Assembly: GCF_011751075.1 (NCBI RefSeq)
Contig: NZ_JAALLN010000005.1
Span: 1-64,000, forward strand
Direction of reading: 5' to 3'
DNA from: Flavobacterium poyangense
GTDB lineage: Bacteria; Bacteroidota; Bacteroidia; Flavobacteriales; Flavobacteriaceae
DNA length: 64,000 nt
Below are positions 1 to 9,283 of the stretch, in pieces; position 1 is the stretch's first letter; each line of letters starts with the position of its first letter. Position numbers and translations under genes: made by a program. The notes under the pieces were generated by a model. That model made no database searches and was not told the DNA's origin. It saw nothing but the letters and a program-made list of their open reading frames with translations.

Positions 1-1110
1 CCTGTAAAAAACATACTGGTTTACGCAGATGCTCAAGGCCAAACTCAAAGTGTGAACTTAGACGGTATCGTTAAAAATAATGAAACTGTAACCACTTTGA
101 CCAAAATTTCAGAAGGGAAGTATTCTTATACCAATGAGAAAGGAGCTGTTGTTTCGATTGATATTGCCAATGATGTATCAGGAACAGCCACAACGATCTT
201 TAAAAACTCTGAGGTAATTAAAGAATTAGAGACAGTTTTGAAAGACAAAGAAACGGTGACAAGTTTAACTAATAATGCAGATGGAACTATTACTTATAAA
301 AATGAAAAAGGTGTAGAGGTTAAAAGCGGTTTAGCTGTTAGAGATAATAAGCTTAGTTCAAGTGGAACAAATTTAACTTCAACAGTAAATGGAGTTGGAA
401 GTTCTATAGATTTATTGCCAATAATTAAAGCAGGTTCGTCACATACATTAACAAATTCTGGTAATGCTATTACTTCTGTTGTTAATGGTATAAGTCAAAC
501 GACAGATTTGGTAAAAAAGGTTAATCTAGGTTTAGAAGGTAATACTTTAACAAGTTCTGTAAATGACATTAAAGCAACAGTAGATGTAAGTTCACTGAAG
601 GTTGAACCATGGAATGTACTAGGAGGTACTTCACAGGCAACATTAAATTCAGATCAGATTTATACGTTAGGAAGCTGGGTTGGAATTGGTACAAACTCAA
701 AATCGAGTTTTGGAGATGAAGCACTGCGAGTAAATGGAAAAATAAGAACAAGTAGTGGAGTGTATGCAGATTACGTTTTTGAAGATTATTTTCAGGGATA
801 CTCTGATTTAAAAGCAGATTATAAATTTAAGTCGTTAAAAGCGGTCGAAGAGTTTATAATTAAAAACAGACACTTACCGGGTGTTACACCTATAAATAAA
901 CTGGAGAAAGTTGCCGATGGATATTCTATCGATCCAACTGAACTTGGAGTTCAGAATCTTGAAAAAATAGAAGAACTCTATTTACACACTATTGAACAGC
1001 AAAAGCAAATAGACTCTAAAGAAAAGGAAATAAATGGATTAAAGAAAGATATGGAGGATATGAAGACAAAACTGGAAAAACTGGAAAAAATGTTAATTAC
1101 TAAAGAATAA
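1..1110 (+). CDS. Repetitive surface protein with coiled-coil C-terminus (5' end outside window)
   Basis: The reading frame is open from base 1, so only the C-terminal 369 residues are seen and the true start lies to the left. Two units beginning ETVTxLT and containing a Y-x-NEKG stretch lie near the start. Three shorter units of the form N-x-(L/I)TS-x-VN followed by a D(L/V) pair come next. The last 130 residues contain a VFEDYF...GYSDLKADYKFKS segment, a HLPGV motif and a heptad-like Lys/Glu-rich coiled coil. This ending is common on long Flavobacteria surface or tail-fibre-like proteins, where I believe it assists trimerisation or self-processing; that role is inference. No T9SS C-terminal domain is present. 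The family is not precisely named. Confidence 0.75.
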   Translation, partial: PVKNILVYADAQGQTQSVNLDGIVKNNETVTTLTKISEGKYSYTNEKGAVVSIDIANDVSGTATTIFKNSEVIKELETVLKDKETVTSLTNNADGTITYKNEKGVEVKSGLAVRDNKLSSSGTNLTSTVNGVGSSIDLLPIIKAGSSHTLTNSGNAITSVVNGISQTTDLVKKVNLGLEGNTLTSSVNDIKATVDVSSLKVEPWNVLGGTSQATLNSDQIYTLGSWVGIGTNSKSSFGDEALRVNGKIRTSSGVYADYVFEDYFQGYSDLKADYKFKSLKAVEEFIIKNRHLPGVTPINKLEKVADGYSIDPTELGVQNLEKIEELYLHTIEQQKQIDSKEKEINGLKKDMEDMKTKLEKLEKMLITKE

Positions 1111-1484
1111 GGCTAAGCTGTTTTGAATTTGAATTGTGAGATAGCAGGTCTAAAAAGGGGGGATAGGTGGACTTAAATTTCGTTTGTATTTTCTGACAGG
1201 ACAAAATTTAAAATTAAGGATGCATGATTGAATCCCCCTTTCTAATTTAATTTGAAAGAATGTTAAAATAAAAGAATGGCAGTTGCCATTATTAAAATAG
1301 TAGGTGGAGGTTGTCAAATGCAGACAGGGTTGGTGTCTGCAATCATTGTGATGGAGCATAATGACTGGCAATCTTCAAAGGGAGGTGTGATATCTCAATT
1401 GGTTTCCAATGAGATTGTTTGGGGACAAGATCGGAATCCGGATAGTTGAGTATCATGCCTTCCTTTAAAATAAAGCAAAATTAT
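1111..1484. other. Hairpin-rich intergenic stretch
   Basis: No credible gene lies here. It contains an 8-bp perfect stem TGCAGACA/TGTCTGCA (1319-1326 with 1334-1341), a short stem AATGGC/GCCATT near 1275-1290, an imperfect stem around ATCTCA...TGAGAT near 1390-1413, and a distant pairing of AAAGGGGGGA with TCCCCCTTT. It may carry the terminator of the upstream gene and the leader of the next, but no clear poly-T tail follows any hairpin. Confidence 0.4.
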
Positions 1485-2762
1485 ATGAAAAAAAGAATTA
1501 ACATATTATTTCTTGTAATTTTCGTTCATAATGCGAATTTGAAAGCACAGATAGTAAACATTGGAGAACTGACAATTTTGCCAGGAACTGTAATGTCATC
1601 AAAGTTTAATTTTGAGAATTCATTTAGTGGTACACTTATAAATGATGGAGAACTGGTTCTTTTTTCTGATTTTAATAATGATGGACTTGTGTTTTTTACC
1701 GATAACGAAAATAGTTATACTAAATTCATAGGAAAGAAGAATCAAAAAATATCAAGTAGTTCTTCTGCTGAATTTACAAAGTTTAATAATTTATTATTTG
1801 ATAATGCTTCTAAGCAACCTGCATTTGAGGTTTCAGGTAATATAAGTATTTCGGGGAGTAGCGATTTCAGGAAAGGAATTGTAAACACCAGTAAACATGA
1901 TGGGTCAATTGTGTATGAAAAAAATGCAGGACATTCTAATGTTAACAATGAAAGTCATATAGAAGGTTATATTGAAAAGGTTGGAAATACTGATTTTATT
2001 TATCCGATAGGTGCTAATTCACACTATCGTCATGCTAAAATTATACCCACAACTGCAAGTGTCAAGACTGTTATAAGAGGAAAATACTTTTTTGAAAATT
2101 CAAATCTGCTTTATCCGCACTCCAGTAAGGTCGGTAATCTTGAACAAATTGATGATAAGGAATATTGGGAAATAGAGAATCGCTCAGGAAAGCCCGAAGT
2201 CATGATTACTCTTTCTTGGGATCAAGAAACGACATCTGAATTTATTTATAAAAATCTGCAAAAATCAAAAACTGATGCAGAAACCATTACAATTGTAAGA
2301 TGGGATAAAGATAAAAAAATCTGGGTAGATGAGGGTGGAGTGGTAGAAATTGGATCGAATACTATAACAACTTTTTCTGATGTATCAGGTTTTGGAGTGT
2401 TTGCCTTGGCCAGAACAAAGAGAAATACTAAAGACGATGGATATGTTTTTGTTTACAACGCAGTGAGTCCAAATGATGATGGTAAAAATGATTATTTTAA
2501 AATTGACGGAATTCAAAATCATCCGAATAATAGCGTAATTATTTACAATCGCTGGGGAGTAAAAGTTTTTGAAATTACTAATTACGATTCGAAGGGAAAT
2601 GTCTTTAATGGGTATTCACAATCCCAAGGCAGAAGTGCAGCTAATAATGATAGTGCCCTTCCGCCAGGAACCTATTTTTATGTGTTGAATTATGAAGTAA
2701 AAATTGATGGCACTTCTAAAAACATGGAAAAAGTAGGATACTTATACTTAAGTGGTAATTGA
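1485..2762 (+). CDS. Secreted protein with T9SS type B sorting domain
   Basis: This 425-residue protein probably starts at the ATG at 1485, which opens directly into a signal peptide (MKKRINILFLVIF, cleavage after LKA). An upstream TTG at 1446 would put 13 polar residues in front of it. The body has no family I recognise. The last 95 residues match the gliding-motility-associated type B C-terminal domain: VSPNDDGKNDYFKI, then YNRWG, then LPPGTYFY and a final GYLYL. This signal sends cargo through the type IX secretion system. The PorP/SprF gene that follows 16 bp later is the usual partner of type B cargo, in the manner of SprB and SprF. It is therefore likely an exported, surface-attached or released protein, possibly an adhesin. 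Confidence 0.85.
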   Translation: MKKRINILFLVIFVHNANLKAQIVNIGELTILPGTVMSSKFNFENSFSGTLINDGELVLFSDFNNDGLVFFTDNENSYTKFIGKKNQKISSSSSAEFTKFNNLLFDNASKQPAFEVSGNISISGSSDFRKGIVNTSKHDGSIVYEKNAGHSNVNNESHIEGYIEKVGNTDFIYPIGANSHYRHAKIIPTTASVKTVIRGKYFFENSNLLYPHSSKVGNLEQIDDKEYWEIENRSGKPEVMITLSWDQETTSEFIYKNLQKSKTDAETITIVRWDKDKKIWVDEGGVVEIGSNTITTFSDVSGFGVFALARTKRNTKDDGYVFVYNAVSPNDDGKNDYFKIDGIQNHPNNSVIIYNRWGVKVFEITNYDSKGNVFNGYSQSQGRSAANNDSALPPGTYFYVLNYEVKIDGTSKNMEKVGYLYLSGN

Positions 2763-2778
2763 AAATATAAATAATAAA

Positions 2779-3696
2779 ATGAATTTTAATAATAAGCTTA
2801 TTGTGCTTTTTTTATTTTGGAGTATATGTGGATTCTCTCAACAAGATTCTCAGTATACACAATATATGTACAATACTATGAATATAAATCCTGCATATGC
2901 AGGACAAAGAAAAGCATTAAGTATTTTTGGTATGCACAGAAGTCAATGGGTAGGAATAGACGGAGCACCTTCTACGACCACATTTGCCGGGCATTTGCCA
3001 ATAAACGATACAAATCTTGGAGCAGGAATTTCGTTTGAAAACGATCGAATTGGACCCTCTAACGAGAACAAGTTTACTGCTAGTTTATCTTATAAGATTA
3101 AGGCTTCGGATTACTATGAACTTGCATTTGGACTAAATACATCTGTAACGAATTTAAAAATTGATTATTCAAAACTCAATATTTATGATCCAAATGATAT
3201 TTCATATCAGAATAATATAAGTAAGTTTTCTCCGAATTTTGGAGTAGGGATGTATCTATATTCTGATTATACCTATTTCTCATTATCAGTTCCCAGTATC
3301 TTAGAAACGAAACACTATAAAGACGATCAGGCATTTTCAGTTTTAAAAGAGAAAATGCACTTGTATTTAATGGGGGGACATGTATTTGAGGTTAGTCCAA
3401 CAGTATTATTTAAACCTTCATTGTTAGTAAAAATAGTAGAGGGAACGGATCCGCAAGTAGATTTATCAGCAAATTTTCTAATCAATGAAAAGTTTAGCGG
3501 TGGGCTTTGTTACAGATTTGGATCTGCTTTAAGTGCAATGGCAGGCTTTCAGGTTACAGAAGGATTATTTGTAGGTTATGCATATGATATGGAAACCTCA
3601 AAAATTAGAAATTTTAATTCCGGATCTCATGAGATTTTTCTGAGGTTTGAAGTGTTTGAGTATTTTGACAGAATTGTATCGCCCAGATTTTTTTAA
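2779..3696 (+). CDS. PorP/SprF family type IX secretion membrane protein
   Basis: This is a 305-residue outer-membrane beta-barrel protein with signal peptide (LIVLFLFWSICGFSQ). The start is placed at the ATG at 2779; the upstream GTG at 2752 overlaps the previous gene. The family hallmark follows the signal directly: QYTQYMYN...INPAYAG, then H-R-SQW-x-G and a P-S-T/T-FxGH segment. SprF is required for secretion or surface attachment of type B cargo in Flavobacterium johnsoniae, so this copy is probably dedicated to the protein encoded just upstream. The final residues are strand-like and end in F-F, as expected of an outer-membrane barrel. The family call is firm; the dedicated pairing is inference from order and spacing. 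Confidence 0.9.
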   Translation: MNFNNKLIVLFLFWSICGFSQQDSQYTQYMYNTMNINPAYAGQRKALSIFGMHRSQWVGIDGAPSTTTFAGHLPINDTNLGAGISFENDRIGPSNENKFTASLSYKIKASDYYELAFGLNTSVTNLKIDYSKLNIYDPNDISYQNNISKFSPNFGVGMYLYSDYTYFSLSVPSILETKHYKDDQAFSVLKEKMHLYLMGGHVFEVSPTVLFKPSLLVKIVEGTDPQVDLSANFLINEKFSGGLCYRFGSALSAMAGFQVTEGLFVGYAYDMETSKIRNFNSGSHEIFLRFEVFEYFDRIVSPRFF

Positions 3697-3803
3697 ATAC
3701 ACACTTTAGTGCCATTAATAAGTTTGTTAGAGAGAAGTTAAAGCATTGGAAAACAGTTGTTAAAGTAAAGGGATGCCATAAGAAGATTGTAAAGTTTATA
3801 CAG

Positions 3804-4169
3804 ATGAGTCAAGAAGTAAAAATTTTAGTATGTGATCAGAATCAAATCTTTTTAAGATACTTCAGAAAGAGATTTCCGGAATTTAAATTTGTTTTTTATA
3901 CAGATTTAAAAAATAATATTTTTTCATTTTATGAATTTGACAGGATCATTTTTATTCAGGATGGCCCCTTAAAAGAATACATTAGATTCCTGAGGCAATT
4001 TGAAGGAATAATTCCAATGATCTTCGGAATTTATATGCGAAAGCCTATATCTGATAAATATGAGATAAGTGAAATTGCAAATGTAAACCTATTGTACCTG
4101 CTGGAGACAAAAACAGAAATTAGCGATCAGCTTAAAGAATATCTTGATGATATAGTTACAGAACGTTAA
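3804..4169 (+). CDS. Small cytosolic protein, degenerate receiver-like
   Basis: I do not recognise this 121-residue protein. It has no signal peptide or membrane segment. It opens with KILVCDQNQIFLRYF, the beta1/alpha1 pattern of a response-regulator receiver domain, followed by alternating hydrophobic strands (FKFVFYTDL, FDRIIFIQDG). The usual phosphoacceptor Asp and switch Lys are not evident, so it could be a pseudo-receiver. It lies 107 bp downstream of the PorP/SprF gene on the same strand and may be co-transcribed. It could serve the secretion pair or be an independent orphan; the sequence does not decide. Confidence 0.6.
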   Translation: MSQEVKILVCDQNQIFLRYFRKRFPEFKFVFYTDLKNNIFSFYEFDRIIFIQDGPLKEYIRFLRQFEGIIPMIFGIYMRKPISDKYEISEIANVNLLYLLETKTEISDQLKEYLDDIVTER

Positions 4170-4341
4170 TAATGAATCTGACAGATATTTGGTGAAATAA
4201 AAGAAAAGTTCCTCATTATAGTATATGGTATTATATACTCTTGTGGATAAATCGTAAACGGATTGAGGTTTTAATATTGCTAAGGACTTTGCCAAAATAA
4301 AGGAAATCCCTAAGAGAATAAATTGATTTAGAAATTAATAA

Positions 4342-4923
4342 ATGATAAAAGTTATCAAGATAACGGAGCTAATTTTTGAAAAATTTAATGGGTTCAACAG
4401 GCAGAAACAACTAGAAATTTCTGCAGAATTATTTTATAAGGAAAAGCTTTTTAATGATTTTTTAGAGACTATATCCGATATGAACTTTTTTTTTCCAAAT
4501 GAGGTCAATGCTGCCAAGAGAGATTTTAGATTAATACAAATTGAACCGGAAAGTTATCTTAAGAAATTAATAGAGAACGGTTATATTGAAAAGCGCGATT
4601 ATGATATTTCGTTGCAATTTTTGTATTACAATTTGTTGGCGGACTATGTGCCTCAGTTTAAAGGAGATATTTCAAGATTTAATGTTGGCGATCTAAGTAA
4701 ATTTATTACAGAAGAAATTAATCTGCCCTTTGAAATTATTGTAGAGGAATTTGATAATAATCTTGAAAAAGTGGTAGAAAAGTTAGAAATACTCTCCTCT
4801 TATACTTTGCTTAAGATAGAAAGTAAAGGGGGTAATTGTAATTTATTTCTTTGTAAAAAGCAGGAAAGGGAGAAAATATTAGAGCTGTCGCAAATTTTGG
4901 GATTTCCTATAAAAGAACTTTAA
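4342..4923 (+). CDS. Hypothetical cytosolic protein, 193 residues
   Basis: I do not recognise the family. The protein is soluble and rich in charged and aromatic residues, predicted mainly helical (KQLEISAELFYKEKLFNDFLETI; ISRFNVGDLSKFITEEI), with no signal peptide, metal motif or nucleotide-binding motif. It follows the receiver-like gene by 172 bp in the same direction and ends a same-strand run that began with the T9SS cargo gene. The next gene is preceded by its own terminator and a long gap. Together with the preceding orphan it may form a small accessory pair for the secretion locus, but that rests on position alone. Confidence 0.6.
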   Translation: MIKVIKITELIFEKFNGFNRQKQLEISAELFYKEKLFNDFLETISDMNFFFPNEVNAAKRDFRLIQIEPESYLKKLIENGYIEKRDYDISLQFLYYNLLADYVPQFKGDISRFNVGDLSKFITEEINLPFEIIVEEFDNNLEKVVEKLEILSSYTLLKIESKGGNCNLFLCKKQEREKILELSQILGFPIKEL

Positions 4924-5266
4924 ATAGTAGAGAAAGAATAGTGGATGTTTGTTAAATTCTTTGAGTTTCAATCGATGTTATCTTCTTTTTCTATAGTATA
5001 AAATCGTATCTGAAATATTTAAAATTTTTAGATATGTACTAACAAAAAAGAACAATTTTAATGCTTTAAAACGTGTTTTTTTTATTTCATATGGTTTCTT
5101 ATTAGTGTTTTATTGTTGCTTAGAGTTTGAATTTAATGTTGCAAAAAAACAAATATAGATCTTGAAATATCTTCAGAAAGGCATGTTATTCTATTTACAT
5201 TTTACTTGAAGTCCTTATTTTATTTTAATTGTTGAATTAGTATACCAACTTTATTTTTATTAGGGG

Positions 5267-5294
5267 AAAAGAGCTGCTTTTGGGCAGCTCTTTT
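5267..5294 (+). terminator. Intrinsic terminator
   Basis: A perfect 11-bp stem AAAAGAGCTGC/GCAGCTCTTTT closes a 6-nt loop. The A-rich 5' side and T-rich 3' side would let it act in both directions. It separates the T9SS/orphan run from the SusC operon. Confidence 0.8.
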
Positions 5295-5720
5295 AAAATG
5301 TATTTGAATTTAAGAGTTTTAGAATTTTGAGTTAGTTTTTACTACTTAAACTTACTCGATTTTTTTATGCCTGTGTTGTTTTTTTATTGTAATGTGCTTG
5401 TTTTTAGATTTTTAGCGGGTATTTTTTTGGTGCGTATAAACGAGTAGTATTTTTTTTCGGAATGTTTTTTACTTGTGTTTTCTTTGATCTCATGAAAATT
5501 TCAATCCATTTATATAATGCTAAGTCTATACTCGGTAATTTATTCTTTTAGGTCTAAATATCTCAGAAAATAGTCAGTTAGCACTTTAGAACAAATTATA
5601 CGGTCTTAGCTAAAAATCAGGTAGTACTGCTAATTAAAAACAACTTCCATAAAATAGTAATCCACATAAATAAAAAAGTGTCAGATATGTCATAATAATT
5701 ATGGTACATAGTAACTCAAA

Positions 5721-5750
5721 TTGCCTTTAGAACAGGGCATTTATAATTTT
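5721..5750 (+). promoter_or_regulatory. Putative Bacteroidota promoter of the SusC operon
   Basis: TTG at 5721-5723 is followed after 18 bases by TATAATTTT at 5742-5750, close to the phylum consensus (-33 TTG, -7 TAnnTTTG) but with T in place of the final G. It lies 46 bp before the SusC start codon. Confidence 0.4.
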
Positions 5751-5796
5751 TTTCAATAACCAGTTTAAAAGTATTAATCAAAACAGAATCAAATTT

Positions 5797-8700
5797 ATGA
5801 AAAAACGAATTGTTAAAAAACGACTTCTTTTTCCAATTAAGAAATTAATGTTATTTCAGATTGCCTTTTTACTTGTATTTATAAATAAAAGTGAAGCCGG
5901 AAATTTGAACAAACACAAAAAATTAGTTAGTAGTGAAGAGTTGACGAGTACAAAAATGGAATTTGAGAATTTAGCTGCCCCTTTGGTGAAGGGTAAGGTA
6001 ATTGATCAAACAGGGAATCCTTTGCCCGGAGCAACAGTAGTTGCCAAAGGAAGTAAAACTTCAGTTCTTACAGATGCTGATGGTAGTTTTACGATAGATA
6101 TGCCGGCTAATGCTACAAAATTGGTGGTTTCTTACATTGGGATGGAAACCCAGGAAGTGAGTATTGATAAACTGCCACTTGTAATTGTTTTAAATGAACA
6201 AGGACAGAATTTAAAAGAGGTAATTGTTACAACGGGTTACGAAAAAACATCTAAAAGAACTTTTACAGGATCAATCAGTAAAATTTCGGGAGAGGAATTA
6301 AAAGTGGATGGTGTAGTAGATGTGAGTAGAATGATAGAAGGAAAGGCTGCAGGGGTAACGGTACAAAACGTAACCGGTACGTTTGGTACTGCTCCTAAAA
6401 TTACTGTGCGTGGCTCCTCGTCCATTTTTGGGGATACAAAGCCATTGTGGGTAATTGATGGTGTGGTGCAGGAGGATATTATTAATTTGTCATTTGCCGA
6501 TCTGGCTTCAGGTAACTCTGAAACACTACTGAGTTCATCTGTAGCCGGATTAAATGCCAATGATATTCAAAGTATTGAGGTTCTGAAGGATGCGTCCGCA
6601 ACGTCAATTTATGGTTCAAGATCTTTAAATGGAGTTGTGGTAATTACTACAAAAAGAGGACGTAGAGAGTCACCTCTAAAAGTATCCTATTCGCTGGAAC
6701 AAACGGCCCGAACAGTCCCGACTTACAATCAATATGATATCTTAAATTCTCAGGAATCCATGAGTATTTTTAGGGAGATGGAATACAAAGGATATCTCGA
6801 TATCCCCACAACATTAAACGGAAGATATGGAGGGGTTTATAATATTTTGAGCAGAGCTATCAATACCTATGTTCCGGAAACAAATGGTTTTTTAGTAAAT
6901 AATGATCCGGTTAGCCGTAGTGAATTTTTGAAAAAATATGAGCTGGCCAACACCGATTGGTTCAAAGTTTTGTTTAGGCCTTCTTTTACTCAAAACCACT
7001 CTTTAAGTTTTTCCGGAGGAGGAAAAAACAGCACATTTTATGCTTCGTTAGGTTATTTTACCGATCCCGGATGGACTATTGCCGATGATGTTAAACAACT
7101 TTCTTCAAACATTAAAGGGACCTTCTATGTTAATGATAAATTAAACATAACACTTTCTTCATTAGCTTCGAGAAGAGATCAGGGAGCTCCGGGGACGTAT
7201 GAAAGTCAAAGTGATCCTGTATATGGTAAAGTTACCCGCGATTTTGACATTAATCCGTTTAATTATGTTTTAAATACCAGTAGAACACTGAGACCTCGCG
7301 ATGAAAAGGGTAATCTGGAGTATTATAGAAACAATTGGGCTCCAATGAATATCTTAAACGAGCTGCAGAATAATACTATGGACATTAAGGTTACAGATAT
7401 TCGTTTTCAATTGGATTTAGAGTATAAAATAAATCCGCATTTAACGTATAATCTTTCCGGTGCATCTCGTTATGCCGGTACCAGCAGAGACCATAGAATA
7501 TATGAAGGCTCTAACGTTGTAGGGGCTTATAACGCAGGCGTTGGGGATGACCTAAATACAATTGTGCAAAAGGAAAATATATTTTTGTATACGGATCCGA
7601 AAGATCTGACAGTACCCAAAGTTTCTATTTTACCAAATGGTGGATTTTTAAGAAAATTTACTAATGATATGATTTCACATAACATTAGAAATAGTGTTAG
7701 TTATAAAAACATTTTTAAGGAAAAACATGAACTCGAAAGTTTTTTTGGAACTGAGCTAAGATATGTAAATCGAGGCAGTGATACTTTTACCGCAGCCGGA
7801 ATTCAATTTGGCAGAGCTTTTACTCCTTTTACAGATGCTAAGTATCTTGAAAAAATTACTAATGATGGGAATGCTTACTATGGAGTTAATGAAGAAAAAG
7901 AAAGAACAGTTGGTTTTTTTGGAAAAGTAGGTTACACTTACGACCGCAGATATACAGCATCTCTGACAGGTCGTTATGACGGATCAAACAGACAAGGTAA
8001 CAGTAATTCTTCAAGATGGCTTCCGACTTATACGATAAGTGGTAAATGGAATCTTGCTGAAGAGAAATTTATTAAAAATTGGTCTAAAATAAATACGTTG
8101 GCTTTAAGAGCTTCTTACGGACTTACAGCAACTGCCGGACCTGCTACGAATTCTTTAGCTGTGCTTAGAAGTTTTGTTACAGATCGTTTCAATGTTGCGG
8201 ACAGGGAGACAGCAATAAGAATCGATCAGTTGCAGAATGGTGATTTAACATGGGAAAAACAATTTGAAACAAATATTGGTTTAGATCTTGGATTGTTTAA
8301 TAACCGCGTGCAACTTACCACTGATGTTTATAGCCGTAAAGCGTTTGATTTGGTAGATTATGTGCTTACTTCCGGAGTAGGCGGTCAAATGATCAAACAA
8401 GGTAATAATGCAAATATGGAAACCAAAGGTCTTGAGGTAGGTTTCACAACAAAAAACATAAATACTAAAGATTTTAATTGGTCAACAACTCTTAATTTTT
8501 CAGTTTTTAATCAAAAAACAACAAAATTGGCCAATCAGGCATCTGTTTTTGATTTAGTTGATTCGAATGGAGGAAACGTTATTGGCCGCCCAAGGAATTC
8601 AATTTATTCCTATAAATTCACCGGCTTAAACAATCAGGGATTACCCACTTTTGTTATGCACGAGGGGGCAGAAAATAATATTACGGGAGCTAATTTTCAG

Positions 8701-9273
8701 GATATAAAAAATATTACGGATTATTTAAAATTCGAGGGTGCTATTGAGCCCAATAAATCGATAGGACTGGCTAATACTTTTACCTATAAAAATTGGTCTT
8801 TATATGTGTTTTTTGTTGGATCTGGTGGAAATAAGGTGCGTTTAGATCCAATATACGATAGTACTTACGACGACCTGACAGTATTTACAAAAGATTTTGC
8901 CAATCGATGGATAAACTCCGGAGACGAGAACTTTACCAATATTCCGGTTATTGCCGACAAAAGACTGAATGAGAATAATGGAGGAGTACGTACGCTTGCT
9001 AGAGCCTATAACACCTATAACTATTCGGATCTTCGTGTAGCCGATGGTGATTTTGTAAGGCTTAAAAACATTTCATTAAGTTGGGAGTTCCCTAAAGATT
9101 TTAAGAAAAAAATAGGTGTAAACACTTTTACTTTAAAAGGATCAGCAGTTAATCCCTGGTTGATTTATTCAGATAAAAGATTAAATGGTCAGGATCCTGA
9201 ATTTCGTAATACAGGTGGTGTAGCCATGCCAATTACAAGTCAATATACTTTTTCTATAAATCTTTCCTTATAA
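5797..9273 (+). CDS. SusC/RagA family TonB-linked outer membrane protein
   Basis: This is a 1158-residue TonB-dependent receptor of the SusC type, which opens to import oligosaccharides or peptides captured by its SusD lid. In order: an N-terminal hydrophobic signal segment after a basic stretch (KKLMLFQIAFLLVFI), a carboxypeptidase-regulatory-like beta-sandwich (about residues 65-115, VKGKVIDQTGNPLPGA...DGSFTI), the SusC signature LKEVIVTTGY, a plug domain with IRG-like ITVRGSSS and EVLKDASAT-IYGSR, then a long 22-strand-type barrel ending in aromatic SINLSL. Length is within the family's usual 950-1150 range. SusD begins 11 bp later, so they form one operon with the three following lipoprotein genes. 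Substrate cannot be told; the metallohydrolase partner hints at peptide or protein-derived ligands. Confidence 0.96.
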   Translation: MKKRIVKKRLLFPIKKLMLFQIAFLLVFINKSEAGNLNKHKKLVSSEELTSTKMEFENLAAPLVKGKVIDQTGNPLPGATVVAKGSKTSVLTDADGSFTIDMPANATKLVVSYIGMETQEVSIDKLPLVIVLNEQGQNLKEVIVTTGYEKTSKRTFTGSISKISGEELKVDGVVDVSRMIEGKAAGVTVQNVTGTFGTAPKITVRGSSSIFGDTKPLWVIDGVVQEDIINLSFADLASGNSETLLSSSVAGLNANDIQSIEVLKDASATSIYGSRSLNGVVVITTKRGRRESPLKVSYSLEQTARTVPTYNQYDILNSQESMSIFREMEYKGYLDIPTTLNGRYGGVYNILSRAINTYVPETNGFLVNNDPVSRSEFLKKYELANTDWFKVLFRPSFTQNHSLSFSGGGKNSTFYASLGYFTDPGWTIADDVKQLSSNIKGTFYVNDKLNITLSSLASRRDQGAPGTYESQSDPVYGKVTRDFDINPFNYVLNTSRTLRPRDEKGNLEYYRNNWAPMNILNELQNNTMDIKVTDIRFQLDLEYKINPHLTYNLSGASRYAGTSRDHRIYEGSNVVGAYNAGVGDDLNTIVQKENIFLYTDPKDLTVPKVSILPNGGFLRKFTNDMISHNIRNSVSYKNIFKEKHELESFFGTELRYVNRGSDTFTAAGIQFGRAFTPFTDAKYLEKITNDGNAYYGVNEEKERTVGFFGKVGYTYDRRYTASLTGRYDGSNRQGNSNSSRWLPTYTISGKWNLAEEKFIKNWSKINTLALRASYGLTATAGPATNSLAVLRSFVTDRFNVADRETAIRIDQLQNGDLTWEKQFETNIGLDLGLFNNRVQLTTDVYSRKAFDLVDYVLTSGVGGQMIKQGNNANMETKGLEVGFTTKNINTKDFNWSTTLNFSVFNQKTTKLANQASVFDLVDSNGGNVIGRPRNSIYSYKFTGLNNQGLPTFVMHEGAENNITGANFQDIKNITDYLKFEGAIEPNKSIGLANTFTYKNWSLYVFFVGSGGNKVRLDPIYDSTYDDLTVFTKDFANRWINSGDENFTNIPVIADKRLNENNGGVRTLARAYNTYNYSDLRVADGDFVRLKNISLSWEFPKDFKKKIGVNTFTLKGSAVNPWLIYSDKRLNGQDPEFRNTGGVAMPITSQYTFSINLSL

Positions 9274-9283
9274 TCTATAAATT

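Larger units (their letters stand above)
4924..5796. other. Long AT-rich intergenic region before the SusC locus
   Basis: No gene is visible in this 870-bp gap. It holds one strong terminator (5267-5294) and a promoter-like box close to the SusC start. The rest is very AT-rich with many T-runs, and no open frame of convincing composition appears on either strand. Confidence 0.5.

Noticed and set aside
1150..1371. 73-codon minus-strand ORF upstream of the T9SS cargo gene
   Set aside because: Composition is dominated by hairpin-forming DNA, with no recognisable domain and no promoter.
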